Shown here: positions 7,391 through 17,079 of the stretch, one piece after another
Position numbering within the stretch: the first letter of the stretch is position 1
Layout: every line of letters begins with the position of its first letter
Origin: Thalassolituus sp034111725
Lineage (GTDB): Bacteria > Pseudomonadota > Gammaproteobacteria > Pseudomonadales > Oceanobacteraceae
NCBI RefSeq assembly: GCF_034111725.1
Contig: NZ_JAWUWR010000003.1
Location: 1 to 64,000, forward strand
DNA: 64,000 nt
Reading direction: 5' to 3'
The notes under the pieces: generated by a model
The model's input: the letters and a program-made list of their open reading frames with translations, nothing else
Told to the model about the DNA's origin: nothing
Databases searched by the model: none
Program-made: the position numbers and the translations under genes

Positions 7391-8908
7391 ATGTGGATTA
7401 TTAAGTCGAGTGAATTCATTGTACGCGGCAATCGCCTGTTGCGCATGTACAGCTACTACTCCTTATTTTTAGCTCTACTTATGATGATTGTTGATGGTCT
7501 TGATAAGAAAGATGTCATTCTCGGTCAGCAAGCACCCTACTTATTCTTAGTGCTCGCATCTATCTATATTTTTGCGGCCAGCATTTTCGCCGCAATAGCC
7601 AGTCGTAATCCCGACCCTCAAGCCGCCACCAGCTATGTGTTTCTTGAAGTCGCCATATTGGCCGGCATGATGTATGCCTCGGGCGGATTAGATACAGGGT
7701 TCTCCAGCCTGTTACTCGTACCACTGGTCATATCTAACTTACTGGCGCCCGGCGTACTAGGATATGGCGTTGCGGCTTGGGCAAGTATTGCTGTCTTTTA
7801 TTCCCAACATATATGGCCAAGCAATTTTGCACCGCAGGAAGTAGTAAACACTGGGTTATTTGGTGCACTTTGTTTTGCACTCGCATGGTTAACTCAGGCC
7901 TTATCAAAGCGCCTGCAAAGTGCGCTGAGCTTAGCTTCCGATCACGCCAAACATATTCGTCGCTTGCAACGTTTCAGCCAGCGAGCGCTGATGAATATGC
8001 CAGGGGGCATTATTGCTTGCGATCCATCTGGGCTTATTCTTTTTCATAACCCTCAAGCATATGCATGGTTTGGCATCGTCGATAATATACTGCTGCCGGC
8101 CAGCCTTATCGACATCAAAGACAGTAAGCGTGTTGATGTTAACGGAGAGCAACTATTAGTTACTCGTGTCGACATTCCTGAAAGCCAACAAGACTATCTA
8201 CTCTTCATCGAAGATTCTGCACGCATTGAAGCAGAAGCCCAACAGATCAAACTCGCATCCCTCGGACGCCTAACTGCAAGTATTGCTCATGAAATTCGCA
8301 ACCCTTTAAGCGCCTTGCGTCAGGCGTCACAGTTACTCGCCGAAACGCCGTATTTAAAATCAGAAGAACAACACTTAACACATATTGTCGAACAGCATTG
8401 TATGCGTATAAATCGCACCATTGAGGACATATTACAGCTCTCTCGCGGTCATCAAGCCTGTATCGAAGTGTTGCGACTCAAGCCATGGCTGGTGCATTTT
8501 CATGATCAGTTTGAGCATCTTGAACCAGCACAAGACTATTCGCTAAGAATTGAATGCGCGGATGACATTCTGGTGCCATTCGACGCCGATCACTTACAAC
8601 AAATTCTGCATAATTTAGCGGCCAATGGGCTACGTTATGCGCGCAAAGCTAACCATGGCGACGCGCAATTGCAATTGCGAGTTTCGACTAATAGCACCCG
8701 AGTATTTCTTGATGTTCTCGACAATGGCTTTGGTGTTGCAGAAAGTATTCGCAAGAATTTATTCGAGCCATTTAATACCGGAGAACACAACGGAACGGGT
8801 CTAGGCCTCTATTTGTGTCGCGAATTGTGCCAAGCTAACCAGAGTCGAATCGAATATATTCAGCAGTCGCAAGGATCCTGCTTTCGCATGACTATGCGCA
8901 AAGCCTAA
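7391..8908 (+). CDS. pilS: sensor histidine kinase PilS
   Basis: Inner-membrane kinase of the PilS/PilR pair that controls type IV pilin transcription in Pseudomonas. About six transmembrane helices (residues 15-175) are followed by a PAS-like domain and then HisKA with AHEIRNPLSALRQASQLL (phospho-His near residue 300). The HATPase domain has N box NGLRYA, G1 LDNGFGVAE and G2 GTGLGLYLC. I chose the ATG at 7391, behind GGTGGA; an in-frame ATG at 7304 would overlap the nadE start and add 29 residues. pilR follows after 158 bases. Confidence 0.9.
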   Translation: MWIIKSSEFIVRGNRLLRMYSYYSLFLALLMMIVDGLDKKDVILGQQAPYLFLVLASIYIFAASIFAAIASRNPDPQAATSYVFLEVAILAGMMYASGGLDTGFSSLLLVPLVISNLLAPGVLGYGVAAWASIAVFYSQHIWPSNFAPQEVVNTGLFGALCFALAWLTQALSKRLQSALSLASDHAKHIRRLQRFSQRALMNMPGGIIACDPSGLILFHNPQAYAWFGIVDNILLPASLIDIKDSKRVDVNGEQLLVTRVDIPESQQDYLLFIEDSARIEAEAQQIKLASLGRLTASIAHEIRNPLSALRQASQLLAETPYLKSEEQHLTHIVEQHCMRINRTIEDILQLSRGHQACIEVLRLKPWLVHFHDQFEHLEPAQDYSLRIECADDILVPFDADHLQQILHNLAANGLRYARKANHGDAQLQLRVSTNSTRVFLDVLDNGFGVAESIRKNLFEPFNTGEHNGTGLGLYLCRELCQANQSRIEYIQQSQGSCFRMTMRKA

Positions 8909-8986
8909 TAATCTGAGCCCAAAAGAGACGATTAAATAAAAGATTCAAGTAAGTGCTAGTTCACACTTGCCGTTGATGACTTTCGT

Positions 8987-8992
8987 TATAAT
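8987..8992 (+). promoter_or_regulatory. candidate -10 element before pilR
   Basis: A perfect TATAAT lies 75 bases before the pilR start in the pilS-pilR gap. The best -35 (TTGCCG) is only 14 bases upstream, which is short, so this is a weak prediction of a separate pilR promoter. Confidence 0.3.
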
Positions 8993-9066
8993 CCATACAC
9001 TGCGTACGCGTTTATTAGTATCAAAAGGCATCACGCAAAAGACGAAACTCAAAGGAAAATACTGGT

Positions 9067-10428
9067 ATGCAAGCTGTACACACAGCACTCATCGTCGATG
9101 ATGAACCCGATATTCGTCGCTTAATTGCTATCACCCTCGAACGCATGGGCTTGGTCTGCTATCAAGCAGAAAACGTAAGTGCAGCGCTCGCCTTGCTAGA
9201 GGAGAGACAATATCACTTCTGCATAACCGATATGAAACTCCCCGATGGTGATGGTCTGGAGCTTACCCAGCTGTGCAATCGCAAATATCCCGACATGCCC
9301 ATTGCTATGATTACGGCCTACGGCAATATGGATCTCGCCGTCAATGCCCTCAAGTCAGGCGCATTCGACTTTGTCGCTAAGCCGATTGATACCGAACGTC
9401 TGCGTCAGCTGGTAAAAGCTGCACTGCAATTAACGCGAGTACCAACAGCAGGCATAGTGCCAGCAACAGAACTACTAGGGTCAACCCCATGCATGCTGGC
9501 GCTAAAAGATAAAATTCGAAAAGTTGCTCGCACGCAAGCACCGGTATTTGTTTATGGCGAGTCGGGCACAGGAAAAGAACTTGTCGCACAATTAATTCAT
9601 TGCCAAAGCGCCCGCGCCGATAAGCCTTTTATCGCAGTCAACTGTGGTGCCATCCCAACCGAATTAATGGAAAGCGAGTTCTTTGGGCATACAAAAGGAA
9701 GCTTCACTGGAGCAACCAGCAATAAGAGTGGTTTTTTTAAAGCTGCCGACGGCGGTACCTTATTCCTAGATGAAATTGCCGAACTGCCCTTGGATTTACA
9801 GGCTAAATTACTCCGAGTTGTGCAAGAAAAAACGGTTCGCAGCGTCGGTTCGGAAAATGAAGAACATATTGATGTCCGCATAATAACGGCCAGTCATGAA
9901 GACCTTGCCACTATGGTGAGCAACCACCAATTTCGCCAAGACTTATATTTTCGCCTTAATGTTATCCAACTAGACGTCCCCCGCCTATCCGAGCGTAAAG
10001 ACGATATTGAAGAATTAACCCACCACTTTATTACCAAGTACGCCAACGAGTGGAGCATGCCCAGTACGAAGTTGAGCGAAGAAGCGCTGGCCGCATTGTT
10101 GGAATATTCGTTTCCCGGCAACGTGCGTGAACTAGAAAACATCTTGCAGCGTGCATTCACCATGATGGAAGGCGATATTATTCGCTTAGATGATTTGTAT
10201 TTTCCCGCAAATATCGCCGCCGAACTGGATTCTGTTACTGACGACACACCTAAAGAGCACGCTCCCATTGCGACCAACAACCTTGAAGGTTACCTCGAAA
10301 ACATTGAAAAACGCGCGATAGAAGAAGCTCTCCTAGCCACTCGCTGGAATAAAACGGCAGCGGCAGAAAAGCTTGGTATTAGCTTCCGAGCGCTGCGCTA
10401 TCGTTGTAAGAAATTAGGCATAGATTAA
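9067..10428 (+). CDS. pilR: sigma-54-dependent response regulator PilR
   Basis: NtrC-family activator paired with PilS; in Pseudomonas it activates pilA from a sigma-54 promoter. The receiver domain spans residues 1-120, with the acidic pair at 11-12, phospho-Asp55 in CITDMKLPD and the conserved Lys in AKPID. The AAA+ domain has Walker A GESGTGKE, the sigma-54 contact loop GSFTGA, and Walker B GGTLFLDEIAELP. The C-terminal Fis-type helix-turn-helix ends SFRALRYRCKKLGID. No -24/-12 promoter is visible just downstream, so pilA itself is probably elsewhere. Confidence 0.95.
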   Translation: MQAVHTALIVDDEPDIRRLIAITLERMGLVCYQAENVSAALALLEERQYHFCITDMKLPDGDGLELTQLCNRKYPDMPIAMITAYGNMDLAVNALKSGAFDFVAKPIDTERLRQLVKAALQLTRVPTAGIVPATELLGSTPCMLALKDKIRKVARTQAPVFVYGESGTGKELVAQLIHCQSARADKPFIAVNCGAIPTELMESEFFGHTKGSFTGATSNKSGFFKAADGGTLFLDEIAELPLDLQAKLLRVVQEKTVRSVGSENEEHIDVRIITASHEDLATMVSNHQFRQDLYFRLNVIQLDVPRLSERKDDIEELTHHFITKYANEWSMPSTKLSEEALAALLEYSFPGNVRELENILQRAFTMMEGDIIRLDDLYFPANIAAELDSVTDDTPKEHAPIATNNLEGYLENIEKRAIEEALLATRWNKTAAAEKLGISFRALRYRCKKLGID

Positions 10429-10531
10429 AGCAAAGAAAGATACGATGTGCTCCTGAGTGAATTAACACAAGCAAGCTGTAGAATACTCTAGAGATTAAGG
10501 ATGATCTCTAATGCCAAAAAGGAGAGTGGCA

Positions 10532-11089
10532 ATGTGCAAAGGAGCTGTGCGTAACGGATTCACCTTACTAGAGTTGTTAACTGTGTTGGCCATCAGCTCA
10601 CTACTGATGGGCATAGCGATACCCAAAACAACCCAAGTCTACCAACGATCAGTTGCACAAAATCAAATTACCCAACTGCGGCAAATACTGAACTACACTC
10701 GCAATCAAGCGATAATTTATCATACTCCAACGACATTATGCCCCCTCACTATTGAGCAAAAATGCGGTAATAATTGGAATGATGAACTAACCGTGTTTCA
10801 AGATAGAAACAGTAACAGCATTCTTGAGGACGGTGAAAACATACTATTCATACTGCCAAAAAACGAAAATAGTAACGGCCACCGTACCTACAACAATAGT
10901 CGGATCAACTTCAATGAAAAAGGATTTGCAGGCTTTGATGCAGGGTCTCTAAGCTACTGTCACACTGGTCAGCAAACATATGGCGTTTGTTTCACTATTT
11001 CAAGAATAGGTCGTGTTAGAACAGGACTCGACGCAAACAATGACGGGCTACCCGAAACGCCAAATGGTCGAAACATTCCATGCTCCTAA
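10532..11089 (+). CDS. fimT: FimT/GspH-type minor pseudopilin
   Basis: Type IV minor pilin of the GspH/FimT family. The prepilin peptidase site is RNG|FTLLELL, with Glu at mature position 5, followed by the hydrophobic helix TVLAISSLLMGIAIP and the family stretch YTRNQAIIYHT. The ATG at 10532 has AAAGGAG seven bases upstream, so it is preferred to the ATG at 10511. The protein is 185 residues. It is the first gene of the pilin cluster, 103 bases after pilR. Calling it FimT instead of FimU rests on position. Confidence 0.75.
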   Translation: MCKGAVRNGFTLLELLTVLAISSLLMGIAIPKTTQVYQRSVAQNQITQLRQILNYTRNQAIIYHTPTTLCPLTIEQKCGNNWNDELTVFQDRNSNSILEDGENILFILPKNENSNGHRTYNNSRINFNEKGFAGFDAGSLSYCHTGQQTYGVCFTISRIGRVRTGLDANNDGLPETPNGRNIPCS

Positions 11090-11201
11090 CCGTCCAATCA
11101 ATGATTGCAGCCACTTATCAGAAAGCCATAGAGTATTTCCCGCACCCGTATAATCTGTAGTATGAGAAAAAAGTCATCGGCTACTGAGCTACGGAGCATA
11201 T

Positions 11202-11723
11202 ATGCAGTCAATTCATCGACAACAAGGGTCAGCACTGATATTCAGTTTGATTATCCTGACATCCATTACCTTAGGCGTAATCGTGTCGATGCAAAATTCA
11301 ACTCTGCAGCTGCGCATGGTCAATAGCATGCAACACAGTCAACAAGTGTTTAGTGCAACATATGACTATCTCAATTTAGGGGTGACTTACATGGGGAAAA
11401 ATCTCAATGAAACCCGCAACACGCTGGGCGTTATTCTTCAGAACGAAGATGCACCGAGCAACTTTGTGTCTCTCGCTAGCAATACCGCTTGGGTGACGCC
11501 AAACATGCCTGCCGCCGTTTCCTCCATTTCAGATCAGATTAAGTTAAACCAACTTTCTTCTGATGCTTTCGTATCGGAAACATATCTGAAAGGCAATGGT
11601 GGTAACTCGACAGGCACGCAGAGCACGTATTACTTTGACTTTTCGGCAACCGGCACTGACCCTTCAGGGCGAGTAGCTTCTACACAACAAGTTGTATTTA
11701 GCATTACAGGGCCATCACTATGA
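11202..11723 (+). CDS. pilX: PilX-type minor pilin
   Basis: Short leader RQQG|SALIFSLIIL followed by a long hydrophobic helix, as in the PilX/GspK-like minor pilins, which lack the Glu5 of major pilins. The length is 173 residues. In Pseudomonas, PilX sits with PilV, PilW and PilY1 at the pilus tip. Here its stop overlaps the pilY1 start by 4 bases (ATGA), so the two are translationally coupled, which supports the assignment. Sequence outside the N-terminus is poorly conserved in this family. Confidence 0.75.
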   Translation: MQSIHRQQGSALIFSLIILTSITLGVIVSMQNSTLQLRMVNSMQHSQQVFSATYDYLNLGVTYMGKNLNETRNTLGVILQNEDAPSNFVSLASNTAWVTPNMPAAVSSISDQIKLNQLSSDAFVSETYLKGNGGNSTGTQSTYYFDFSATGTDPSGRVASTQQVVFSITGPSL

Positions 11724-14700
11724 AATATTTAAATATGAAAAAAGTAATAAATACCTTGCTGAATATGAGACATATTGCATCTTTTATAGTACTTATTTCG
11801 GCCCCTCTTTTTTCAATCGCCGACGATACAGAAATATATAGAACCGACGCAACTCAGGGAGTGCAGCCTAACGTTATTTTCGTTTTCGATACATCCGGAA
11901 GTATGGGTTTTCTTCCGGATTCCAATGACAAAGCACAAGGCACTAAAAAATCACGAATGGACATCGTGAAACAAGCTGCTATTGATGTGATAGGTGATCC
12001 AACACTAGCTAACCTAAATATAGGTATTATGAGATTTGACAGCGTAGAATCCGGAGCTTCTCCTATATCTGGTGTCAAGTACTATAAAAGCTCCGTCCAA
12101 AATAATAACAACCAGAATTATAAAGACGGTGGCGGATATGTTTTATCTCCCATATCTGACATCAATGACAGTAAACATCGCAATTCGATCTTATCAGCGA
12201 TCTCCGGGCTTGAAGCCGGTGGTACTACTCCCCTTGTAGAAACATACTCCGAAGCTATTCGTTACATGCGCGGAGACGATGTCAAATTTGGCAAAAAGTA
12301 CGGTAAAACTGAATATGTAGAAGGTGGAACTGTTCTCGTCCAAGGTCCTTCGCGTACCGAGGATATCAAAGAATGTCGAAAATGTAGTCAATGGACGGGA
12401 TGGGGCTTCCTAGGGGCATGTTTTTTCGGACAAATTACTACCGTTAATGATAGCTACTGCAGCGACACTTACAACAATAGCTATAAATGGGTTGTTACTG
12501 GAACAAATACAATCCCAGGAGAGTTCTACGAGGAAGAAAAAACAGCAGGCTATGCTGAAACTAGCACCGCACAATACTTCTACATGAGCCATCCAGATTC
12601 ATATAATAAAGATACTGGAAAATATATTTCACCAATAACAAATAGCTGCCAAAAAAATCATATATTTCTATTTACCGATGGTGTTTCTCAGTCTGATAAC
12701 GAAGCGGATGACGATATTAAATCATTGCTAACGAAATTAGATTCCTCGATTTATACTAATAAAGACGGTATCAGTACAAACTGTAAGACCTATGGCGACA
12801 ACTATGAAGGCGACATCACAAACAGTTGCATGGAAGAGCTAGCACTTGCCGCTTATGAAGGGGATAACATAGCCGATTCATTACTCCTAGCTGACTCAGA
12901 TCCAAGTACCGAGTCGCAACAATCGATCACGACACATACTATCGGTGGTTTTTTGAATACTGACTCAAAGAGCGTGAAACCAATATTGGAAAGAGCAGCC
13001 GACTACTCTGACGGCATATATTCAGAAGCCTCGGACTCAGAAAAACTTAAATTAACATTACAAAATCTATTTGAGCGTGTTTCAGCTGATGCAACCGGAG
13101 GAAGCTCGGCGCCCGTTGTAGCGGTTAACGCTTTAAATCGCTTAGAAAGTTCAGAAGAGCTTTATTACACAACATTTGAACCTAAAGTTGTAACCGGTTG
13201 GTCTGGTAACCTAAAGCGCTACAAACTCGGCAGCGATGGTGAAATTCTCGACAAAAATGATAAGTCAGCAGTTGATGCAAATACAGGCTACTTTGCCAAA
13301 GAGGCTACCAGCATATGGTCATCAGAAGTCGATGGTAATATAGTCACTAAAGGGGGAGCGGCTAGTCATCTAACCCTCGACCGCAAGGTATACACCTATT
13401 TGGGTGGTGCATCAAAGACTATTGACGACTCTTTAGTAGACGTTAACCTTTCCGGAGTTATTGTAGCGGCAACGGGAATGACACCAGATATATTTGATAC
13501 GGAACTGTCTGGCACCGACTTTTTAAACATGCTTAAGTGGGCGTCGGGTATAACAACCATTGATGGAGTAGAGGTTGCACGCCAAGAAATAGAAGATCCG
13601 TTGCACAGTCAGCCTATCATTCTAAATTATGGTACCTCTACCAACTATAATAGCACTCTATTCTTCGGTACTAACTCCGGCTATCTGCATGCAATTGATA
13701 CATACAGAGATCCAAGCAAAAATCCAAAAGAGCGTTTTGCCTACGTTCCTTACGAGTTATTACCAAATATAAATATGTACTACAGTAAGAAAAATGAAAT
13801 CGGTAAAACGTATGGTCTCGATGGCCCTGTTTCTTCGCTTATTTTTAATCAAACAGATGTTGATGCCGGTACTCCAAAAAGACGTTTCATAGTGGGTTCA
13901 ACCGATAAAGCATACTTATATTTAACAATGAGGCGCGGCGGCAATATTAATTATGCTATCGATGTTACTGATCGCGATACTCCAAAATACTTGTGGCAAA
14001 TTTCAACGGCGAGCTCAGGGTTCGAGGAATTAGGACAAACGTGGTCAGGCATGACACCTGTGTTCATTAACCCGAAAGCCATTGGCGTTGATAGCACTAA
14101 AAAATCAATACCTGTCCTAGTATTTGGTGGCGGCTATGACCCAGAAGAAGACCTTACTAGTGAATCCGTGCGTCTAGGTCAAAGTACTGGCAATGCAATT
14201 TTTATCGTCGATGCAATGACAGGCGCATTACTTTGGAAGGCATCGTCTACACTCGCTGCGGATCTTACGATCAGTCAGATGACAAACAGCATTGCTTCTG
14301 ATATCACGCCAGTCGACAATAATGGTGATGGTAACGTAGACATTTTATATGCTTCTGATATTGGTGGGCGGCTATGGCGCATTGATCTATTTTCTGATGG
14401 TACGCAAAAAGGCACGCTCTTGGCCGACTTAAATACAGGCAACTCAGTAACGAATAACACTCGTTTTTATACAACTCCTGTTGTTGCTTACCAAGGCAAT
14501 GAAAACAAAGGACGATATGTGATTACGCTTGGATCAGGATATAGAGCACATCCATTAGTAACCAACAACCAAGATCGATTCTTCGTGCTATTTGATCAAA
14601 TAACCAGCACCGATGAAACCAGTACTAAAAATGCATTATCAACTTATAAAACAAAGAAAACATCTGATCTTGCCAACTATAGTAATATTGCGAGTGCTAG

Positions 14701-15130
14701 TGATGATGCGAAAAATACTGGCTTTTACTACAAACTAACGGAAACAGGCGAAAAATCACTGTCTGATAGTATCGTAGCGAATAATAGAATCTATTTTTCT
14801 ACTTACTTCCCAAATTCGACCTCTAACACTAGTGATCTCGACTCTTGCAAGGCAGTAACAGGGAATGCAAGGCTTTATGAAATTAATCTTGGAGAATACA
14901 ATCCAAATAAACCCCTTGAAGATTTAAGTATCGAAGTAACCGAATTAAAACAGTCTGGTATCCCTGCTGAACCTAAAATCGTATTCCCTCCCGCAGATGA
15001 GAACGGAACGGGAGGAGAAGATGGTGGTAGTGGTGACGATTGTGCAAATATGGCGATTCTAGTTGGTAGTGAAGTAATTAAATCTGATTCTTGCGGCTCT
15101 GTTTCAAAGAGTTATTGGAGCGAATTATGA
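11720..15130 (+). CDS. pilY1: type IV pilus tip adhesin/assembly factor PilY1
   Basis: Large secreted protein (1136 residues) of the pilus tip, needed for assembly and surface sensing in Pseudomonas. A signal peptide ends near residue 34. An N-terminal von Willebrand A domain has the metal-site motif DTSGSMG (Asp57, Ser59, Ser61). The C-terminal beta-propeller (from about residue 640) contains an EF-hand-like calcium loop DNNGDGNVD at 866-874, as in Pseudomonas PilY1. A cysteine-rich stretch at about 217-250 lies within the vWA part. The tail is Gly/Asp-rich. Base composition is visibly richer in A+T than in the flanking housekeeping genes. Confidence 0.93.
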   Translation: MKYLNMKKVINTLLNMRHIASFIVLISAPLFSIADDTEIYRTDATQGVQPNVIFVFDTSGSMGFLPDSNDKAQGTKKSRMDIVKQAAIDVIGDPTLANLNIGIMRFDSVESGASPISGVKYYKSSVQNNNNQNYKDGGGYVLSPISDINDSKHRNSILSAISGLEAGGTTPLVETYSEAIRYMRGDDVKFGKKYGKTEYVEGGTVLVQGPSRTEDIKECRKCSQWTGWGFLGACFFGQITTVNDSYCSDTYNNSYKWVVTGTNTIPGEFYEEEKTAGYAETSTAQYFYMSHPDSYNKDTGKYISPITNSCQKNHIFLFTDGVSQSDNEADDDIKSLLTKLDSSIYTNKDGISTNCKTYGDNYEGDITNSCMEELALAAYEGDNIADSLLLADSDPSTESQQSITTHTIGGFLNTDSKSVKPILERAADYSDGIYSEASDSEKLKLTLQNLFERVSADATGGSSAPVVAVNALNRLESSEELYYTTFEPKVVTGWSGNLKRYKLGSDGEILDKNDKSAVDANTGYFAKEATSIWSSEVDGNIVTKGGAASHLTLDRKVYTYLGGASKTIDDSLVDVNLSGVIVAATGMTPDIFDTELSGTDFLNMLKWASGITTIDGVEVARQEIEDPLHSQPIILNYGTSTNYNSTLFFGTNSGYLHAIDTYRDPSKNPKERFAYVPYELLPNINMYYSKKNEIGKTYGLDGPVSSLIFNQTDVDAGTPKRRFIVGSTDKAYLYLTMRRGGNINYAIDVTDRDTPKYLWQISTASSGFEELGQTWSGMTPVFINPKAIGVDSTKKSIPVLVFGGGYDPEEDLTSESVRLGQSTGNAIFIVDAMTGALLWKASSTLAADLTISQMTNSIASDITPVDNNGDGNVDILYASDIGGRLWRIDLFSDGTQKGTLLADLNTGNSVTNNTRFYTTPVVAYQGNENKGRYVITLGSGYRAHPLVTNNQDRFFVLFDQITSTDETSTKNALSTYKTKKTSDLANYSNIASASDDAKNTGFYYKLTETGEKSLSDSIVANNRIYFSTYFPNSTSNTSDLDSCKAVTGNARLYEINLGEYNPNKPLEDLSIEVTELKQSGIPAEPKIVFPPADENGTGGEDGGSGDDCANMAILVGSEVIKSDSCGSVSKSYWSEL

Positions 15131-15146
15131 CGGCAAGGGTTTTTCA

Positions 15147-15635
15147 ATGCCTAAACTAATTAATCACCGAGGCTTCACCCTCATTGAATTGATGATTGTT
15201 ATATCAATTATCGCTATCACTGCGATAGCGATAAGCCCTGCGCTGAAAAGTATGACAGCTAATAGTGTTGCAGAAAGACTGTTAGGCGAGTTGAGACTTG
15301 ATCTAATGTTTGCTCGCAATCAGGCAATTTCATTGTCGAGGCCCATGGTAGTAACTCCTATTTCGAATAAATGGAGTAATGGATGGCAAGTATTTGATGG
15401 CGCAACCTTGCTACGCCAACGAGGTAGCGACGCAAATCCAATAACCGAAGTTGGTTATATTGCTTCTAATGATTTTAATAACGCAACACCTGTTGGTTTT
15501 GACCGCCGGGGTAGAGCAACAGCAACAGGCGATTTTACAATTGATGTAGTTAATTGTTCAGGGTCTCGTGAATACACTATCAGCATAAACCAAATAGGCC
15601 AAATTGTTGTCGTGGAGGGTGCATGCCTCAATTAA
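15147..15635 (+). CDS. fimU: FimU/GspH-type minor pilin
   Basis: Prepilin site HRG|FTLIELMIV with Glu5, hydrophobic helix to about residue 30, then the GspH/FimT-family pattern LRLDLMFARNQAISLSRP. The length is 162 residues. In Pseudomonas, FimU couples the PilVWX-PilY1 complex to the major pilin. It starts 16 bases after pilY1 and its 3-prime end overlaps pilV by 13 bases. It is the second GspH-family gene of the cluster; FimT and FimU cannot be told apart with certainty by eye. Confidence 0.75.
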   Translation: MPKLINHRGFTLIELMIVISIIAITAIAISPALKSMTANSVAERLLGELRLDLMFARNQAISLSRPMVVTPISNKWSNGWQVFDGATLLRQRGSDANPITEVGYIASNDFNNATPVGFDRRGRATATGDFTIDVVNCSGSREYTISINQIGQIVVVEGACLN

Positions 15636-16198
15636 CAAAGAATATGGCAGGTTTTAGCCTGATAGAGATTCTCGTAACCGTCGCCATTACAATTATTGGT
15701 TTAGTCGGACTTGCCTCTCTACAATTGCAAGTAACAAAATCCGTTGGCGATTCTGGTAATCGCTCTCAAGTAATTTGGATGCTTGAAGATCTATCAAATC
15801 GTATGAAAGCAAACCGTATTGCTCTTGCCGATTATAATACTGATGGAGATACCATCAGCTGTGATAATGCTCCAAAAATTTGCAGCGCCTACCACGATGG
15901 CAGTGCACGAGTGGAAGCAGATCTATCTTGCAGCAACACCGAACAGGCCCAATCCGACTTGTGGGAAGTCGCCTGTGGTTTTAATCCCGATGTTGATACT
16001 TATATAACAAAGAGTAGCGCGGTCGATTTTATTGCTGCTCCCCTCTTGAGTACTCAACTCAATGGCGGAGAAATTACTGTGACAATTAGCTGGGACACTC
16101 GAACCTCCGGTGTTAATGCGGACGGCGAATTGGTTTATGCCAACACAGATAGCCTAGCGAATTCGCGCACTAGCCTAACAATGGTGTACAACCCATGA
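15623..16198 (+). CDS. pilV: minor pilin PilV
   Basis: Prepilin site MAG|FSLIEILVTV, then the PilV-type helix and the block MLEDLSNRMKANR typical of PilV. The length is 191 residues. It is a core minor pilin that primes pilus assembly together with PilW, PilX, FimU and PilY1. It overlaps fimU by 13 bases and pilW by 4. Confidence 0.88.
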   Translation: MPQLTKNMAGFSLIEILVTVAITIIGLVGLASLQLQVTKSVGDSGNRSQVIWMLEDLSNRMKANRIALADYNTDGDTISCDNAPKICSAYHDGSARVEADLSCSNTEQAQSDLWEVACGFNPDVDTYITKSSAVDFIAAPLLSTQLNGGEITVTISWDTRTSGVNADGELVYANTDSLANSRTSLTMVYNP

Positions 16199-17052
16199 TG
16201 ATACTCCGACACCAAGCTGGTATGACTTTAATAGAATTAATGATTGCCGGTTTACTAGGAATCATAATTACTTTTTTCGTGGTTAATATCATGGTGAACA
16301 GTAACTCTATTGCTTTGAACTCAAATACTGCAGGTCAATCACAAGAAGGCGGCCGTTTTATTATGAGCTGGCTTCAAGCTGAAAGCCGAAGAGCGGGATA
16401 CTCTTCAATACCTGGATCAACTGAACAAATAAACCCATTTGCAGATAGATGTATTGCGGGTGCCGCTATTCCTCCCGCCGATGGAGGAAACTGCACGTAC
16501 GAATCGACGGTGGGTATAGGCGATAATGATAGGCTCGCCATTCAATGGGTTTATAATCCCTCATCAACAACGGCTAGAGATCAACAAGATTGCACCGGAG
16601 CTGCCATAGTATTAGCAACCGAAACGTTACTTGTTGATGTTTACTGGATAGTAACCGGTGGGGCTAATAGTGGATATGACGACACCTTAAACTGCGTAAC
16701 CTACAACGCAGACACAGGGATAGCATTGAATAATTCTCAATCTATCGCGGCTGGTATTATCGGAATGCAGGTTTTATACGGTGTTTCTACCGTGGCCACT
16801 GCAACGGATGAAACCAATGTATCGAGATATGTTAACGCCAGCCAAGTCGACCCTGATGCCAACATCGATGATGATGATGTCTGGGGCAGCGTGCAGGCGG
16901 TGAGAATAGCTCTGTTGACGCGGGCCTTTAGTGATTCTGGCCTTTCCGAAGAAAAACGCAGTTATATTTTACTTGATGCTAATCCTTACAGTTATGACGA
17001 TAGAATTTCTCGTTACATTCAATTGTCCACGACAGCTTTGCCAAATAATTAG
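16195..17052 (+). CDS. pilW: minor pilin PilW
   Basis: Prepilin site HQAG|MTLIELMIAGLLG with Glu5, followed by the PilW features GRFIMSWLQAESRRAGY and, near the C-terminus, VQAVRIALLTRA. The length is 285 residues, larger than the other minor pilins, as usual for PilW/GspJ-like proteins. The start overlaps the pilV stop (ATGATG), and pilE follows after 27 bases. Confidence 0.88.
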   Translation: MMILRHQAGMTLIELMIAGLLGIIITFFVVNIMVNSNSIALNSNTAGQSQEGGRFIMSWLQAESRRAGYSSIPGSTEQINPFADRCIAGAAIPPADGGNCTYESTVGIGDNDRLAIQWVYNPSSTTARDQQDCTGAAIVLATETLLVDVYWIVTGGANSGYDDTLNCVTYNADTGIALNNSQSIAAGIIGMQVLYGVSTVATATDETNVSRYVNASQVDPDANIDDDDVWGSVQAVRIALLTRAFSDSGLSEEKRSYILLDANPYSYDDRISRYIQLSTTALPNN

Positions 17053-17079
17053 TATTCATATTTAACGGACAACATCAGA

